64,000 bases of DNA from Streptomyces sp. BHT-5-2 (GTDB lineage Bacteria > Actinomycetota > Actinomycetes > Streptomycetales > Streptomycetaceae). The notes under the pieces are model-generated. The model worked only from the letters and a program-made list of their open reading frames with translations. It did not search any database and had not been told where the DNA came from. Positions 25,963-35,426 of this stretch are shown piece by piece (position 1 is the stretch's first letter; every line of letters starts with the position of its first letter). Location of the stretch: assembly GCF_019774615.1 (NCBI RefSeq), contig NZ_CP081496.1, forward strand, positions 2,480,001 to 2,544,000, in the 5' to 3' direction. A program made the translations under genes and the position numbers.

Positions 25963-27344
25963 GTGACCACGTTGCTCGGGAGCCGCTCCCTCGTCCGGGA
26001 GGCCGCGGCGCTGCGGTCCGGTGCGGACGAGCCCCTCGACGCGGTGCGCCGCACCTGCGACCGCATCGACGCCGTGGACCCCGTCCTCCAGGCGTTCGTG
26101 CCCGAACCGGGGCGCCGCGAACGGCTGCTGGCGGCGGCCCGGGAGCTGGCCGCGGCCGCCCCGCCGGACCCCGCGGGGCGCCGGGCCCTCCATGGCGTAC
26201 CGGTCGGCGTCAAGGACATCGTGCGCGTCGACGGGCTGCCCACACGGGCGGGTTCGGCACTGCCGCCCGGGGAACTCGCCGGCCCGCAGGCCGCCGTCGT
26301 GGACCGGCTGCGTGCCGCGGGCGCGCTGATCGCGGGCAAGACCGTCACCGCGGAGTTCGCGGCGACCGCGCCGGGGCCGACCCGCAATCCGCACAACCCG
26401 GCGCACACGCCCGGTGGTTCGAGATGGGGGCACCTCCCATGCCCTTTAGGCATGGGGGAGGATCGGCGGCGGCGGTCGCCGCCGGGATCGTCCCGCTGGC
26501 CATCGGGACGCAGACCGTCGGCTCGATGATCCGGCCCGCCGCCTACTGCGGAGTGGTCGGTTTCAAGCCGACCTACGGGCGCATCCCGCTCGACGGCGTG
26601 ATCCCCAACGCGCCCAGCTTCGACACCCTGGGGTGCTACGCGACCGAGGTGGCGGGGATCGCGCTGGCCGCGCCGGTGCTGTGCGACGGGTGGCGCGCGG
26701 ACGGCGGCCCCGGGGCCGCGGCCGGGCCGGGGCGGACACCGGTGCTGGGCGTGCCGGCCGGACCCTATCTGGAGCGCGCCGGCAGCGAGGCGCTGTGGGC
26801 CTTCACCGCCCAGCGGGACGCCCTGGCGGCGGCCGGCTACGAGGTCCGCGAGGTGCCCGTGATGGCCGACTTCGCGGAGGTCGTCGAGCAGCTCTTCACC
26901 ATGAACCGCTACGAGGTCGCCCGCGCCCACGTCCGATGGTTCGCCCGCCACGGGGCCCTCTACCGGGAGCAGACCACCACGGCCATCAAGGAGGGCCAGT
27001 CGATCGGGGACGCCGCCTACGAGGCCGCCCGGGAACGCCGCGCCGCCTTCCGTGAGCGGCTCGCGGCGGACGGGGCGGCCGCCGGCGTCGACCTGTGGAT
27101 CGCCCCGGCGGCCACCGGGCCCGCGCCCGCCGACCTCACCACCACGGGCACCTCGATCATGTGCCTGCCGTGGAGCAACGCCGGACTGCCGTCGCTGAGC
27201 CTGCCCGCCGGCCGGGCCGCCGACGGGCTGCCGCTGGGGCTCCAGTTGGTGGGCCGCTCCGGCGCGGACGAGGAACTCCTGTCCTGGGCGGCCGGCGTCG
27301 AACGCGTACTGGACGCGACGCCCGGCACCCACGCCAGGGTCTGA
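25963..27344 (+). pseudogene. amidase-signature enzyme broken by a palindromic insertion
   Basis: The frame from GTG 25963 has the family lysine at [14 protein letters not shown] and continues to HTPGGS. There a 41-base insertion (26422-26462) replaces the usual two codons of the GGSSSGSAAAV signature and shifts the frame. The remainder resumes as [32 protein letters not shown] and FKPTYGRIP to 27344. Neither half carries a complete Ser-cisSer-Lys triad. The second half could initiate at ATG 26424 or 26439 inside the insertion, but would lack the Lys. The codon pattern is otherwise healthy, so inactivation is recent or a sequencing artefact. Confidence 0.8.
26422..26462. repeat. REP-like palindromic insertion inside the amidase gene
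   Basis: Arms CCTCCCATGCC and GGCATGGGGGAGG fold around CTTTA, with GGGGGCA before them. It belongs to the same general type as elements at 37517, 39671 and 40585: CCTCCCCC at one edge, (G)CCCCCAT at the other, and a variable stem between. Confidence 0.75.
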
Positions 27345-27376
27345 CGCGGCGCGCCACGGGGGCACAGGGGGAACGG

Positions 27377-27805
27377 ATGCGTATCGGGGACGCGGCGGCG
27401 GCACCCGGCCTGACACCGCGGGCGCTGCGCTACTACGAGCAGCAGGGGCTGGTGACGGCCCGCAGGGCGCCGTCGGGCCACCGTGAGCACGACGCGGAGG
27501 ACGTCCGCCGGCTCCGGGCCGTGCGCGAACTGCGCGAGGCGGGGCTGACCGTCGGCGACGTCCGGGCGTTCGCGCACCTGCTGGACACACTGCCGCCGGA
27601 GGGTGTGCCGGAGGTGATCGGGGGGAAGCGGCCGGGCGCGGAGCGCTGCGCGGTGGCCGAGGCGGTGGCCCGGCGCCGGCTGGCCGAACTCGACGGCCGT
27701 ATCGCGCGGTTGTCCCGGGTGCGGGCGCGACCGGCCGCGCGTCTGGGGGAGCCGGGCGGCCGGTCGGGCGGCCCGGCGCGGGGGGACTGCTCGCTCACAG
27801 GGTGA
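27377..27805 (+). CDS. MerR-family transcriptional regulator
   Basis: 142 aa from ATG 27377 after AGGGGGAA. MRIGDAAAAPGLTPRALRYY and EQQGLV are the winged-helix signature (residues 1-26), followed by HREHDAEDVRRLRAV and a long dimerisation helix. There are few cysteines, so organic or redox ligands are more likely than metals. The MerR-type operator before the oxidoreductase at 24819 is its obvious target. Its 3' end overlaps that of the convergent TetR gene by 11 bases. Confidence 0.85.
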   Translation: MRIGDAAAAPGLTPRALRYYEQQGLVTARRAPSGHREHDAEDVRRLRAVRELREAGLTVGDVRAFAHLLDTLPPEGVPEVIGGKRPGAERCAVAEAVARRRLAELDGRIARLSRVRARPAARLGEPGGRSGGPARGDCSLTG

Positions 27806-28430
27806 GGCCGGCGGTCAGGACGTCCATCGAGCGGCGGATCAGGACCTCTGGGCCGACCGTCTGGTGGTCCTCGGCCCAGCGCAGCAGCGCCTCCTGGAGG
27901 GCGGCCAGCCCCGCCGCGCTGACGACCCGGATGCCCAGGTCGTCGGCCGGGCGGCCGGTGCGCTCGGCCAGCGCGGTGCTGATGGTGTCGATGTACCGGG
28001 CGGTGACCTCGGCGGTGCGGCCGCGGACCGCGGGCACATCGCGGATCAGTCGGATGCGCTCGACGAGTTCGGCGCGGTCGGCCGCGCTGATGTCGCGCAT
28101 GATCCCGACGGTGACGTGCCGCAGCGTCTCGGCTATCGGCTCGCCGGCCGGGCGGTCGCGGATGCCGCGCTCCAGCCGGGCGCCGAAGTCGTCGGTGAGG
28201 ACGATGTCCTCCTTGGCGGGGAAGTAGCGGAAGACCGTGCTGGGGGAGACCTCCGCGGCCTCGGCGATCCGGTCGACGGGGGTCGACTCGTAGCCCCGCT
28301 CGGCGAAGAGCCGGAAGGCGGCCCGGCGGATCGCCTGCCGGGTCTGGAGTTTCTTCCGTTCGCGCAGTCCGGGCTTCGGGTTGCCGGGCGGCGCCGCGGC
28401 GCTGGTGTGTGCGGGAGCCATGCGGCTCAT
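27795..28430 (-). CDS. TetR-family transcriptional regulator
   Basis: 211 aa from ATG 28430 (GGTGGGGA just upstream); the open frame to 28499 adds an unsupported tail. HTH at residues about 30-75: TRQAIRRAAFRLFAERGYES, then TPVDRIAEAAEVSPSTVFRYF and PAKEDIV. The C-terminal ligand domain has no recognisable specificity. No obvious target; a small membrane ORF and hlyIII lie beyond it. Confidence 0.85.
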   Translation of the reverse strand: MSRMAPAHTSAAAPPGNPKPGLRERKKLQTRQAIRRAAFRLFAERGYESTPVDRIAEAAEVSPSTVFRYFPAKEDIVLTDDFGARLERGIRDRPAGEPIAETLRHVTVGIMRDISAADRAELVERIRLIRDVPAVRGRTAEVTARYIDTISTALAERTGRPADDLGIRVVSAAGLAALQEALLRWAEDHQTVGPEVLIRRSMDVLTAGLTL

Positions 28431-28549
28431 TGTCCCCACCGCCGCACGGCGAGCGCGCGGCGCTTTGACGGAGCTCTGATTGTCAGTGGGGCGTGTCACG
28501 CTGGGGCGTGGGAATGGTCACTGTAAGTGACTTCGAAAGGGGGTTCGTG

Positions 28550-28879
28550 ATGCGACCCGTGGTGCATGGGTACGCCGCTCTTGCCGCGGCGCTGTGCGTC
28601 GCCGGTTTCCTGCTGGGCGGCGGCATGCTGGTGACGGCCCTGGTGGTGGCGGGGCTGACGGTCCTGACGTGGTGCGTGGCCGCGGCCTCGCGGCCGCGGG
28701 CGGGATGGCGCGGGGCGGTGGCCGGAAGACCGGGCCACCGCCCCGTGGTGTCGTTCGCGCAGGTCCGGCCCGTCTCAGGGATGCGAATACGCCACGAGCG
28801 AGATGCCGACGTAGTGCACGACGAACGCCGCGAGCGTGAAGGAGTGGAAGACCTCATGGAAGCCGAACCACCGCGGTGA
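28550..28879 (+). CDS. possible small membrane protein
   Basis: 109 codons from ATG 28550 after AAAGGGGG. Residues about 6-45 form two hydrophobic helices (YAALAAALCVAGFLLGGGML, VTALVVAGLTVLTWCVAAA). The last third overlaps the hlyIII gene on the other strand by about 105 bases and is compositionally unlike a protein end. Either the real stop has been lost or this is a chance frame. Confidence 0.35.
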   Translation: MRPVVHGYAALAAALCVAGFLLGGGMLVTALVVAGLTVLTWCVAAASRPRAGWRGAVAGRPGHRPVVSFAQVRPVSGMRIRHERDADVVHDERREREGVEDLMEAEPPR

Positions 28880-29515
28880 CGGGTTGGGGCGCTTGATGCC
28901 GTAGATCACGCCGCCCGCGCTGTAGAGCAGCCCGCCGACGATCACCAGGACGAGCACGGCGATGCCGCCGGTGCGCAGGAAGTCGGGCAGGAAGAAGACG
29001 GCGGCCCAGCCCATCGCGATGTAGCAGGGGGTGTAGAGCCAGCGCGGGGCGCCGACCCAGAAGACCCGGAAGGCGATGCCCGCCAGCGCGGCCGCCCAGA
29101 CGGCCCAGAGCAGCACCTGCCCATGGGTGCCCGGCACCAGGAGCAGCGTCAGCGGGGTGTAGGTGCCGGCAATGATCAGGAAGATGTTGGCGTGGTCGAG
29201 CCGGCGCAGGACTCCGTCTATGCGCGGACTCCAATTGCCGCGGTGGTAAAGGGCGCTGACGCCGAACAGCAGGCAGGCGCTGATGGTGTAGATCGCGCAG
29301 GCCAGGCGGCCGCGCGGGCTGTCGGCGAGGGCGGTCAGCACGATGCCGGAGAGCAGGACGGCGGGGAACATTCCGGCGTGCAGCCAGCCGCGCAGCTTCG
29401 GCTTGAGCGGTGCGGCAGCGGCGGCGATCGCGGCGACCGGGGACCCGGAACCGGCATCGGTCCTGGACGGCGCGGCAGGGGGGCGGCTCTCGGCGGCGTC
29501 AGGCGCGGAAGTCAT
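28775..29515 (-). CDS. HlyIII/adiponectin-receptor-like membrane protein
   Basis: 246 aa with seven predicted membrane segments. Family motifs: SACLLFGVSALYHRGNW (conserved S-x3-H), RLDHANIFLIIAGTYTPL, and near the end GFHEVFHSFTLAAFVVHYVG, giving the three His residues that bind zinc in this superfamily. The function in bacteria is uncertain. A near-palindrome at 29527-29544 lies directly before the start. Confidence 0.9.
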   Translation of the reverse strand: MTSAPDAAESRPPAAPSRTDAGSGSPVAAIAAAAAPLKPKLRGWLHAGMFPAVLLSGIVLTALADSPRGRLACAIYTISACLLFGVSALYHRGNWSPRIDGVLRRLDHANIFLIIAGTYTPLTLLLVPGTHGQVLLWAVWAAALAGIAFRVFWVGAPRWLYTPCYIAMGWAAVFFLPDFLRTGGIAVLVLVIVGGLLYSAGGVIYGIKRPNPSPRWFGFHEVFHSFTLAAFVVHYVGISLVAYSHP

Positions 29516-29526
29516 GGCGCAATGCT

Positions 29527-29579
29527 ACCTACGCAACCGTAAGTTACTGATTCGACCGGAAGTGGTGACGGTCACCACT
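29527..29579. promoter_or_regulatory. two palindromes between hlyIII and pckG
   Basis: 29527-29544 is ACCTACGCAACCGTAAGT, with imperfect arms ACYTACG/CGTARGT, 12 bases before the hlyIII start. It resembles TetR-type sites. 29561-29579 is a perfect palindrome AGTGGTGAC-G-GTCACCACT. The remaining leader of pckG (to 29754) shows AGGAG before GTG 29755 and an AT-richer stretch (CTTATAGG) but no assigned promoter. Confidence 0.5.
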
Positions 29580-29754
29580 GCGCCCCCTGGACAGATCCGA
29601 ATCGGGGTCGGATGATCAAATGAGTGCGGTCGGCACCGGATGAGCGGTCACGAAGCATCCGGGTCGCGGCCCCCAAGGGGCAGGCAAGCTAAAGAAGCGG
29701 TTTTCTGGCCTTATAGGCAGAAGGCTGACCAAAACCCCTCATATAGGAGCGATC

Positions 29755-31572
29755 GTGGCGCGCGACAACGCGGCTCCCACCCCGACCCGGCACCAGGCCC
29801 TGCTCGACTGGGTCGAAGAGATAGCGGCGATCACCCAGCCCGACCGGGTCGTCTGGTGCGACGGCTCGGAGGCGGAGTACGAGCGGCTGTGCGAAGAGCT
29901 CGTCGAGAAGGGCACCTTCAAGAAGCTCGACCCGATCAAGCGCCCGCACTCGTACTACGCCGCGTCCGACCCGACGGACGTGGCGCGTGTCGAGGACCGC
30001 ACCTTCATCTGCGCCGAGAAGGAAGAGGACGCCGGCCCGACCAACCACTGGAAGGCGCCCGCCGAGATGCGGGAGATCTTCTCGGGCGAGCAGGGGATCT
30101 TCCGCGGTGCGATGAAGGGCCGGACGATGTACGTCGTCCCGTTCTGCATGGGGCCGCTGGGTTCCCCGCTCTCCGCGATCGGCGTGGAGATCACCGACTC
30201 CGCCTATGTCGCCGTGTCGATGCGCACCATGACGCGGATGGGCCGCCCGGTCCTCGACGAGCTCGGTACGGACGGCTTCTTCGTCAAGGCCGTGCACACC
30301 CTCGGCGCCCCGCTCGCCGAGGGCGAGCAGGACGTCCCGTGGCCGTGCAACTCCACCAAGTACATCTCGCACTTCCCCGAGTCCCGCGAGATCTGGTCGT
30401 ACGGCTCCGGCTACGGCGGCAACGCCCTGCTCGGCAAGAAGTGCTACGCGCTGCGGATCGCCTCCGTCATGGCCCGTGACGAGGGCTGGCTGGCCGAGCA
30501 CATGCTCGTCCTGAAGCTGACCCCGCCGCAGGGCGAGGCCAAGTACGTCGCCGCGGCGTTCCCGAGCGCCTGCGGGAAGACCAACCTCGCCATGCTGGAG
30601 CCGACGATCCCGGGCTGGACGGTCGAGACCATCGGCGACGACATCGCCTGGATGCGCTTCGGCGAGGACGGCCGGCTCTACGCGATCAACCCCGAGGCCG
30701 GTTTCTTCGGCGTCGCCCCCGGCACCGGCGAGCACACCAACGCCAATGCCATGAAGACCCTTTGGGGCAACTCCGTCTTCACCAACGTCGCCCTCACCGA
30801 CGACGGCGACGTGTGGTGGGAGGGCATGACGGAGGAGACCCCGGCCCACCTGACGGACTGGAAGGGCAACGACTGGACGCCGGAATCCGGCGTCCCGGCC
30901 GCGCACCCCAACGCCCGTTTCACGGTGCCCGCCGCCCAGTGCCCGACCATCGCGCCGGAGTGGGAGGACCCCAAGGGCGTGCCGATCTCGGCCATCCTCT
31001 TCGGCGGCCGCCGGGCCAGCGCGGTGCCGCTGGTGACCGAGTCGCTGAGCTGGCAGCACGGCGTCTTCCTCGGTGCCAACGTGGCGTCGGAGAAGACCGC
31101 CGCGGCCGAGGGCAAGGTCGGCGAGCTGCGCCGGGACCCGTTCGCCATGCTGCCGTTCTGCGGCTACAACATGGGCGACTACATGGCGCACTGGATCAAG
31201 GTCGGGGCCGACAAGGACCAGACCAAGCTGCCGAAGATCTACTACGTCAACTGGTTCCGCAAGGACGACGCGGGCCGCTTCGTGTGGCCGGGCTTCGGCG
31301 AGAACAGCCGGGTGCTCAAGTGGATCGTCGAGCGGCTGGAGGGCACGGCCGAGGGCGTCGAGACGCCGATCGGCGTGCTGCCCACCAAGGGCGCGCTGGA
31401 CACCAAGGGCCTCGAACTCTCCGATGCCGACCTGGAGTTCCTGCTCACCGTCGACAAGGAGGTCTGGCGCGAGGAGGCGGCGCTGGTCCCCGAGCACCTC
31501 AACACCTTCGGTGATCACACGCCGAAGGAGCTGTGGGACGAGTACCGGGCGTTGGTGCGGAGGCTGGGCTGA
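29755..31572 (+). CDS. pckG: phosphoenolpyruvate carboxykinase (GTP)
   Basis: 605 aa from GTG 29755 (TAGGAG upstream). It interconverts oxaloacetate + GTP and PEP + GDP + CO2 for gluconeogenesis. [13 protein letters not shown] holds the P-loop and the hyper-reactive Cys of the GTP class. [13 protein letters not shown] gives the metal-binding Asp residues, and [12 protein letters not shown] and [19 protein letters not shown] the nucleotide-binding loops. Length is normal. A hairpin repeat (31597-31816) follows the stop and may end the transcript. Confidence 0.97.
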   Translation: MARDNAAPTPTRHQALLDWVEEIAAITQPDRVVWCDGSEAEYERLCEELVEKGTFKKLDPIKRPHSYYAASDPTDVARVEDRTFICAEKEEDAGPTNHWKAPAEMREIFSGEQGIFRGAMKGRTMYVVPFCMGPLGSPLSAIGVEITDSAYVAVSMRTMTRMGRPVLDELGTDGFFVKAVHTLGAPLAEGEQDVPWPCNSTKYISHFPESREIWSYGSGYGGNALLGKKCYALRIASVMARDEGWLAEHMLVLKLTPPQGEAKYVAAAFPSACGKTNLAMLEPTIPGWTVETIGDDIAWMRFGEDGRLYAINPEAGFFGVAPGTGEHTNANAMKTLWGNSVFTNVALTDDGDVWWEGMTEETPAHLTDWKGNDWTPESGVPAAHPNARFTVPAAQCPTIAPEWEDPKGVPISAILFGGRRASAVPLVTESLSWQHGVFLGANVASEKTAAAEGKVGELRRDPFAMLPFCGYNMGDYMAHWIKVGADKDQTKLPKIYYVNWFRKDDAGRFVWPGFGENSRVLKWIVERLEGTAEGVETPIGVLPTKGALDTKGLELSDADLEFLLTVDKEVWREEAALVPEHLNTFGDHTPKELWDEYRALVRRLG

Positions 31573-31596
31573 CGGTCCGCTGCGCTTGGCCGGCTC

Positions 31597-31816
31597 CCCA
31601 CGTAGTCGGCTTTCCCGCCGTAGGGGTTCGCCTTTTGCGCCTGCGGCGCGGGTCCGCTGCGCGGGGCTGTCGGGTGCGGTGACGGGCCTCCGGGGGGTGT
31701 GTGTCGGACTGCTGCGCTTTACGTCCGACACACACCCCCCTCCGGCCCGTCCCCTCCCGTTGGGGGGCATGAAGGCGGTGGGTGGGGGCCGGTGTGAGTG
31801 GTGCTGTGCGGGCCGT
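31597..31816 (+). repeat. hairpin repeat family, copy A (after pckG)
   Basis: Starts CCCACGTAGTCGGCTTTCCC 25 bases after the pckG stop. It contains the perfect 18-bp stem 31692-31709 / 31723-31740 with loop TGCTGCGCTTTAC, and ends near GTGCTGTGCGGGCCGT. The same order of blocks occurs at 57756-57984 and, inverted, at 58089-58372. Confidence 0.85.
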
Positions 31817-31825
31817 GGGTGGTTT

Positions 31826-32245
31826 TCAGGCGGTGGCGAGGTCTTGGCCGTTGGGGTCGTGGGTGGCCAGTAGTTCCTCGGCGAGTGCGATGGCTGCCGT
31901 GTCGTCCCGTGAGGTGGCGACGGCCAGGGCGTTGCCGGCCAGGGTGCGGGCGCGCTGCCGGAGGGCCGGAATCCGGCCCCGGTCGCCGGTGCCGGTGGGC
32001 TCGGCGCGCAGCGGGCCGTGGCCGCTCAGCCGGGTGACCTCGGCGGTGATGCGGTCGGCCGCCGAGGCCAGGGCGGTGCGCTCGGCGGCGCACTCGGTCA
32101 GTGCGTGCAGCTCGTCGGTGACGGTGAGCAGGGCGGTCAGCTGCCCGGCGAGTCGGATGGCCAGCTCCTCGTCACGGGAGCGGTGCGGGATCCCCGGGGC
32201 GACGGCCATGGTGTGGACCGACTTGGTGCGGATCGGTTCGTACAT
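31826..32245 (-). CDS. conserved hypothetical protein, helical
   Basis: 139 aa from ATG 32245, preceded by CAGGAGG. It starts MYEPIRTKSVHTMA. The body is Ala/Leu/Glu-rich helix (LAIRLAGQLTALLTVTDELH, ERTALASAADRITAEVTRL) without membrane segments or known motif. It probably forms a four-helix bundle and resembles small Streptomyces proteins of unknown role. Its 3' end abuts repeat copy A. Confidence 0.6.
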   Translation of the reverse strand: MYEPIRTKSVHTMAVAPGIPHRSRDEELAIRLAGQLTALLTVTDELHALTECAAERTALASAADRITAEVTRLSGHGPLRAEPTGTGDRGRIPALRQRARTLAGNALAVATSRDDTAAIALAEELLATHDPNGQDLATA

Positions 32246-32329
32246 GGGGCGGCCTCCTGAAAATGTCCAGGAGGCCATCCTAGCTTAGACGCTGTCTAAA
32301 GTTGAGGGCTGTACAGAGCTTGCTTCGTT

Positions 32330-33541
32330 TCAGTGCTGTCCGTAGCCGTCGAGGAAGGCGCCGATTCGGGTGACGGCGTCGGTCAGATCGTCCTTGTTGG
32401 GCAGTGTGACCAGGCGGAAGTGGTCCGGCTCGGGCCAGTTGAAGCCGGTGCCGTGGACGATCATGATCTTCTCGGCGCGCAGCAGGTCCAGCACCATCTG
32501 CCGGTCGTCCTTGATCTTGTACACCTTGGGGTCCAGCCGCGGGAAGGCGTAGAGCGCGCCCTTGGGCTTGACGCAGGTGACGCCCGGTATCCGGGTCAGC
32601 AGCTCGTAGGCGGCGTCGCGCTGCTCCAGCAGGCGGCCGCCGGGCAGTACCAGGTCGTTGATCGACTGCCGGCCGCCCAGCGCCGTGGCGACCGCGTGCT
32701 GCACCGGCATGTTGGCGCACAGGCGCATGTTCGCCAGGATCGTCAGCCCCTCGATGTACGAGGAGGCGTGTGCCTTCGGGCCGCAGACCGCCAGCCAGCC
32801 GCTGCGGTAGCCGGCGACGCGGTACGCCTTGGACAGGCCGTTGAAGGTCAGCGTCAGCAGGTCCGGGGCGAGCGAGGCGAACGGGGTGTGGGTGACGCCG
32901 TCGTAGAGGATCTTGTCGTAGATCTCGTCGGCGCAGACGATGAGGTTGTGCCGGCGGGCCAGCTCGGCGATCCCGCGCAGCAGCTCGTCGTCGTAGACGG
33001 CGCCGGTGGGGTTGTTGGGGTTGATGACGACGATGGCCTTGGTGCGGTCGGTGACCTTGCGCTCGATATCGGCGAGGTCGGGCATCCAGTCGGCCTGCTC
33101 GTCGCAGCGGTAGTGCACGGCGGTGCCGCCGGAGAGCGAGACCGAGGCCGTCCACAACGGGTAGTCCGGGGCCGGGACCAGGACCTCGTCGCCGTCGTCG
33201 AGCAGTGCCTGCATCGACATCTGGATGAGTTCGGAGACGCCGTTGCCCAGATAGACGTCGTCGACGGAGAGCTCCACGCCCTTGGTCTGGTAGTGCTGCA
33301 CCACCGCGCGGCGGGCCGAGAGCAGGCCCTTGGCGTCGCCGTAGCCGTGTGCGCTGCCGACCGAGCGGAGGATGTCCTCCAGGATCTCCGGCGGGCAGTC
33401 GAAGCCGAACGCGGCGGGGTTGCCGGTGTTCAGCTTGAGGATGCGGTGACCCGCCGCCTCCAGCCGCATGGCCTCTTCAAGGACCGGGCCGCGGATTTCG
33501 TAGCAGACGTTGGCGAGCTTCGTTGACTGGATCACCTGCAT
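32330..33541 (-). CDS. pyridoxal-phosphate aminotransferase (alanine type, AlaA-like)
   Basis: 403 aa from ATG 33541 (MQVIQSTKLANVCYEIRGPV, the usual AlaA start); the 27-codon extension is Arg-rich and unlikely. Fold type I signatures: GNGVSELIQMSMQALLDDGD, INPNNPTGAVY, CADEIYDKILYDG, and the Schiff-base Lys in FNGLSKAYRVAGYRSGW. GTGFNWPEPDHFRLVTLP closes it. It likely makes alanine or pyruvate with glutamate/2-oxoglutarate. Confidence 0.88.
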   Translation of the reverse strand: MQVIQSTKLANVCYEIRGPVLEEAMRLEAAGHRILKLNTGNPAAFGFDCPPEILEDILRSVGSAHGYGDAKGLLSARRAVVQHYQTKGVELSVDDVYLGNGVSELIQMSMQALLDDGDEVLVPAPDYPLWTASVSLSGGTAVHYRCDEQADWMPDLADIERKVTDRTKAIVVINPNNPTGAVYDDELLRGIAELARRHNLIVCADEIYDKILYDGVTHTPFASLAPDLLTLTFNGLSKAYRVAGYRSGWLAVCGPKAHASSYIEGLTILANMRLCANMPVQHAVATALGGRQSINDLVLPGGRLLEQRDAAYELLTRIPGVTCVKPKGALYAFPRLDPKVYKIKDDRQMVLDLLRAEKIMIVHGTGFNWPEPDHFRLVTLPNKDDLTDAVTRIGAFLDGYGQH

Positions 33542-33687
33542 GACGGCCACTCTACGGGCGCGTGGGGGAGCCTGCCGGGTGGTTTTCGCCACGCGGGTGG
33601 TGCCGGGTGTGGAATCGCTCACCTGCTGTGACGGGTGGGGCGGGTGCTGATTTCGTGGCGGTGCCCCGGCGAGGCGGCGGACAGGCC

Positions 33688-35313
33688 CTAGCGGTGCCGC
33701 CCCGGGGTACGGCGGACGGCGCGGCCCGCCAGGACGTCGGTGCGGCGGCCGTCCTCGATGACGAAGCGGCCGTCGATCAGGACGTGCGGGATGCCGGTGG
33801 GCGGGGTGCGCGGGGCGTCGAAGGTGGCGCCCGCGGCGACCGTCTCCGGGTCGAAGAGGACCAGGTCGGCCCGGTACCCCTCGCGAACGAGACCGCGGTC
33901 CGGGAGCCTGAGCCGGGCGGCGGGCCGGGAGGTCAGGTGGGCGACGGTCTCCTCCAGGGAGAGGACGCCGAGGTCGCGGGCGTAGTGGCCGAGGTAGTGC
34001 GGAAACGTCCCGTAGGCGCGCGGGTGCGGCTTGGCGCCCTGGAGGATGCCGTCGCTGCCGCCGGTGTGCACGGGGTGCCGCATGATGGCCCGGACGTTCT
34101 CCTCGTGGCCGACGTGCTGGAGGATCGTCGTGCCGAGGCGGTCCTCGATCAGCAGGCGGCGGGCGGTGGCCCAGGGGGGCTCGCCGCGCAGGGTGGCGGA
34201 CCGGGCGACGGTCCGGCCGACGCAGGAGGCGAGGCCGGCGTCGGTCACCCCGGAGATCTCGACGGCGTCCCAGTCGATCGGTACGCCGTGGCAGCCGTCC
34301 GAGCCGGTCTCCTCCACGTCGCGGCGGATCCGCTCGGCGGTCTCCGCGTCCCGGAGGCGGGCCAGGGTCGCCGCCGGGCCGCCCTCGTTGGCCCAGCTCG
34401 GCAGCATCGCGACGAGGGTGGTGGAGCCCGGCGTGTACGGATAGGTGTCGAGGGTGATGTCGGCGCCCCCGGCGAGGGCCGTGTCCAGCAGGGTGAGCAG
34501 GTCGGCGGCCCGTCCCTTGTTCACACCGAAGTTCATCGTGGCGTGGGCCAGGTGCAGGGCGCAGCCCGCGTCCCGGGTGAGCGCGACCATCTCCTCATAG
34601 GCGGCCGTCGCCCCGGCGCCGTAACTGCGGTGGTGGGGGCAGTAGTAGCCGTCGTACGCGGCCACGACCCGGCACAGTTCGGTGAGTTCGGCGTCCGTGG
34701 CGTACATGCCGGGGGTGTAGGTCAGGCCGGAGGACATGCCGACGGCGCCCTCGGCCATGCCCTCGGCGACGAGCCGCCGCATCGTGTCGAGTTCGGCGGG
34801 GGAGGGGGCGCGGTCCTCCCAGCCGATGGCGTACATGCGCACCGTGCCCTGGGGGACGAGGTAGGCGGCGTTGACGGCGATGCCGCGGCCGCCGTGCGCG
34901 CCGTCCAGGGCGTCGAGGTAGCCGCCGACCGTGCGCCAGGTGAAGTCGACGTCCGCGCCGTCGCCGTTCCAGCCGGTGATGGTCCGGCGCACCTGGGCGA
35001 GCGTGCGGTCGTCGACCGGGGCGTAGGACAGGCCGTCCTGGCCGAGGACTTCGAGGGTGACCCCCTGGGCGGCCTTCGCGGTGTGCTCGGGGTCGCGCAG
35101 CAGCGCCAGGTCGCTGTGCGCGTGCATGTCGATGAAGCCGGGGGCGAGGGCGAGGCCGGCGGCGTCCAGGGTGCGGGCGGCGGACGGGCGGGGGCCGCCG
35201 TCCGCCTCCCGGTGGATCGCGGCGATCCGGCCGCCGGCCAGGGCGACGTCCGCGCGGTAGGCGGCCCCGCCGGACCCGTCGAGGACGCTGGCGTCGCGGA
35301 GCACGGTGTCCAT
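33688..35313 (-). CDS. N-acyl-D-amino-acid deacylase (D-aminoacylase)
   Basis: 541 aa. Amidohydrolase-superfamily metal site at GFIDMHAHSD (H64, H66). Later HHRSYGAGATAAYEEM, CALHLAHATMNFG and TLDTYPYTPGSTTL follow the family order, and HTGGSDGILQGAKPHPRAYG carries the metal-binding Asp. It hydrolyses N-acyl-D-amino acids to D-amino acid and a fatty or acetic acid. The PLP deaminase-like gene at 35427 on the same strand would use the product. Together with the kinase/permease genes across 36.7-37.0 kb this makes a catabolic locus. Confidence 0.85.
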   Translation of the reverse strand: MDTVLRDASVLDGSGGAAYRADVALAGGRIAAIHREADGGPRPSAARTLDAAGLALAPGFIDMHAHSDLALLRDPEHTAKAAQGVTLEVLGQDGLSYAPVDDRTLAQVRRTITGWNGDGADVDFTWRTVGGYLDALDGAHGGRGIAVNAAYLVPQGTVRMYAIGWEDRAPSPAELDTMRRLVAEGMAEGAVGMSSGLTYTPGMYATDAELTELCRVVAAYDGYYCPHHRSYGAGATAAYEEMVALTRDAGCALHLAHATMNFGVNKGRAADLLTLLDTALAGGADITLDTYPYTPGSTTLVAMLPSWANEGGPAATLARLRDAETAERIRRDVEETGSDGCHGVPIDWDAVEISGVTDAGLASCVGRTVARSATLRGEPPWATARRLLIEDRLGTTILQHVGHEENVRAIMRHPVHTGGSDGILQGAKPHPRAYGTFPHYLGHYARDLGVLSLEETVAHLTSRPAARLRLPDRGLVREGYRADLVLFDPETVAAGATFDAPRTPPTGIPHVLIDGRFVIEDGRRTDVLAGRAVRRTPGRHR

Positions 35314-35426
35314 GCGCGGGGCTGCCTTTCTCGGGGCGGGCCGGGGGCGTGGCTCGGGGGCCGGATCAGGGTGCGATCAGGGATGTGTCGGGGTGATCCG
35401 GCGAGGGGGGTGCACCCCCGCGGGTA

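Noticed and set aside
24600..27590. 996-codon open frame on the minus strand opposite the oxidoreductase and amidase
   Set aside because: Shadow of G/C-rich third positions; Arg/Gly/Pro-rich translation without motifs, and the plus-strand genes are well supported.
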